From positions 1 to 7,235 of the forward strand of contig JAXHVB010000011.1 in NCBI GenBank assembly GCA_034189125.1: 7,235 nt of DNA, in the 5' to 3' direction. Below, one piece after another: positions 6,801 through 7,235 of this stretch; the first letter of the stretch is position 1; the number at the start of each line of letters is the position of its first letter. Made by a program: the position numbers and the translations under genes. Source of the stretch: UBA5862 sp002408105 (GTDB lineage: Bacteria > Pseudomonadota > Gammaproteobacteria > Pseudomonadales > UBA5862). Below the pieces are notes generated by a model. It was not told the origin of the DNA. It saw nothing but the letters and a program-made list of their open reading frames with translations, and did no database searches.

Positions 6801-7235
6801 CTGGCGCCTGAGCATGAGCTGGGTTTCGACCCCCGCCAAGGGGTTTGGGTCGGTTCCAGTGCGCGGGTTGACTTGGGTGGCACAGTGCACAGCTACATCG
6901 ATCCCCAACGCGGCACCCTGGGCACGGTTTCGGACGGTGGTGTGTTTGAGGTCGATGCCGTTCGCGGCCTGGTGGCGGTCCTGGCCGGTGCCGAGGTGGT
7001 GGCAGATGGTGCGCAAGGCGAGCTGAACGCCCTGCTCGGCGGCATGGCCCCGCCGGCGGATGGCTCACCTGTGTTGGTGGCCTCGGATGGTGGCACCATC
7101 CGCTTGGTTGGCGCCGAAGGGCTGTTTGTTGCGGGGTTGTTGTCCGCCGAGGCCGGTGGTGCTGGTGCCAGCGGCGGTACGCTCGAGTTGGTGCTCGAGC
7201 GGCGCCGCCAGCTTGAGAACCCCTATCCGAGCGGG
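3867..7235 (+). CDS. TpsA filamentous-haemagglutinin-like exoprotein, N-terminal part (runs off window)
   Basis: The frame is open for 1123 codons from the ATG at 3867 to the last base with no stop; I translated it throughout. It starts one base after the tpsB stop behind a strong ribosome-binding site. Residues 1-30 are a signal peptide with core 17-25 and cleavage after VLA. Residues about 45-165 form the TPS (haemagglutination activity) domain: 'PWDDFDIG' (77-84), 'VHFAQP' (89-94), 'ALN' (100-102), 'DPSVILGQL' (108-116), and NRNG then FLFG (126-133), where most family members have NPNG. Then come glycine- and valine-rich beta-helix repeats with recurring G-x-x-I-D-[LV]-S-G units at 413-420, 505-512 and 722-729. 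A stretch at 533-550 containing DIGDADPN and RYDALWG resembles large exoproteins that carry a C-terminal DUF3739 region. There is no cysteine after residue 20, which suits transport as an unfolded chain. The likely role is surface adhesion, aggregation or biofilm formation; the C-terminal effector or anchor region lies outside the window. Confidence 0.92.
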   Translation, partial: MGFPAPRSARCGHWRWLLGCSLVVARPVLAELPTPAQVWSLLEQEGSSAVYQLGTTRAHYDQHRLRIEQQDDRVVLPWDDFDIGRADAVHFAQPRSTAIALNLIDDADPSVILGQLTADGQIYLYNRNGFLFGAESVVNVHSLVASALEITEETFLRGITKVFDDNQGAAFEGAGAYYRLDAEGNPVPIAVQVAEGAAITAKANGRVILTAPEVINAGSIRVGLQGQIILAATRDKLYLQEADRDGHPFAGLLVEVETGGRVANLGQLSVEQGNVTLVGFAVEQAGRINATTAVDVNGAVRLLAREDQGVNGTALIAQRTERTSALDDGLGLHARVELAPGGHISVLPDTDSERTAVGEQPQPESYVELFARTLVLDAGSLIEAPSGRVDLVATTNPRNPDNSASGEIHLASGSRIDLSGYDELVLPASRAVVELDLRSFELRDVPLQKGGVLDGATVRVDVRKGTRMADISGALAKVERTVAERSTEGGQLNLVAGDAFIFDAGAQIDLSGGSIRYEAGPIDTTKLLLNGRFVDIGDADPNVRYDALWGQVVESDANFGVTRSLPIAGPVGMRAVQPASRAGADAGGLGLSASRMLGGGTLVAETWVGTAQRRLDARPQGGQYRFELGGAAGIESGVEVDAENRFDVSAMSSWNIGVFGLTTAGDLWVDEQVDWVLPVGAEVALEGGEVHFGGDLRAPGGQVSVTAEASSVASGDLWIEPGATIDVSGAWTNDHAAPEGALLDGAVVLDGGAIELTATGTLALHRSAGLFANAGAWLQRDGSVEGGSGGRVAAGVTGSATALGDLRLGARMEAFGFERGGTLALTAPGFVFGAEAPVGSDPQPVVWFENADFQAGGFAAFEFSATDSGARFAEDAKVVLDAQRWQLPTDLPNLASGTELRRHRQGQSVAAHLQSPQTLEVTSTAVRRPSNREAASIDMNPGARILGAARSEVSLLTDASIWLDGEVVLPGGRLALGTLAPEHELGFDPRQGVWVGSSARVDLGGTVHSYIDPQRGTLGTVSDGGVFEVDAVRGLVAVLAGAEVVADGAQGELNALLGGMAPPADGSPVLVASDGGTIRLVGAEGLFVAGLLSAEAGGAGASGGTLELVLERRRQLENPYPSG
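5103..6053 (+). repeat. Degenerate beta-helix repeat units in TpsA
   Basis: At protein level the units GSRIDLSG (413-420), GAQIDLSG (505-512) and GATIDVSG (722-729) recur. Weaker relatives are GSLIEAPSG (379-387) and SARVDLGG (998-1005). They are irregularly spaced and the DNA is not obviously repeated, so these are old structural repeats of a right-handed beta-helix rather than recent duplications. Confidence 0.55.

Noticed and set aside
3867..7235. TpsA as a contact-dependent inhibition (CdiA) toxin
   Set aside because: The visible part shows only the TPS domain and beta-helix. No VENN-type motif or toxin domain is present and no immunity gene can be seen, although the C-terminus lies outside the window.
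1..7235. tRNA, rRNA, CRISPR array, insertion sequence or attachment site
   Set aside because: Reading through the window showed no cloverleaf-like segments, regular spaced repeats, transposase reading frames or terminal inverted repeats.

Overview
This window is a GC-rich stretch of chromosome that looks proteobacterial. That rests on the gene families (Sec signal peptides, an Omp85-type outer-membrane barrel, a large haemagglutinin-like exoprotein), on Shine-Dalgarno-led translation and on strong G/C preference at third codon positions. A beta- or gammaproteobacterium is most likely; the species cannot be named from the sequence. All three supported genes lie on the + strand and encode exported proteins.

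Layout. 1-361: no convincing gene; it holds two GC-rich hairpins and ends in a C/A-rich, G-poor leader. 362-1963: a secreted PstS-like periplasmic solute-binding protein with ten cysteines in its mature part. 1964-2125: an intergenic stretch with two tandem hairpins, the second a perfect 12-bp stem that is a plausible terminator or attenuator. About 2126-3865: a TpsB (ShlB/FhaC-type) outer-membrane transporter with a POTRA domain, a VRGY motif and an aromatic C-terminus. 3867 to the window edge: the N-terminal 1123 codons of a TpsA filamentous-haemagglutinin-like exoprotein, running off the end without a stop. This third frame is open throughout and is the largest gene here.

How they work together. 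TpsB and TpsA form a two-partner (type Vb) secretion pair: TpsA crosses the inner membrane by Sec, its N-terminal TPS domain is recognised by the TpsB POTRA domains, and the unfolded chain passes through the TpsB pore to the surface as a long beta-helix. One base separates the two genes, and the tpsA ribosome-binding site lies inside the last codons of tpsB. The upstream binding protein has no ABC permease or ATPase genes beside it here. Its link to the secretion pair is therefore the main open question: phosphate sensing, an accessory or surface role, or mere proximity.
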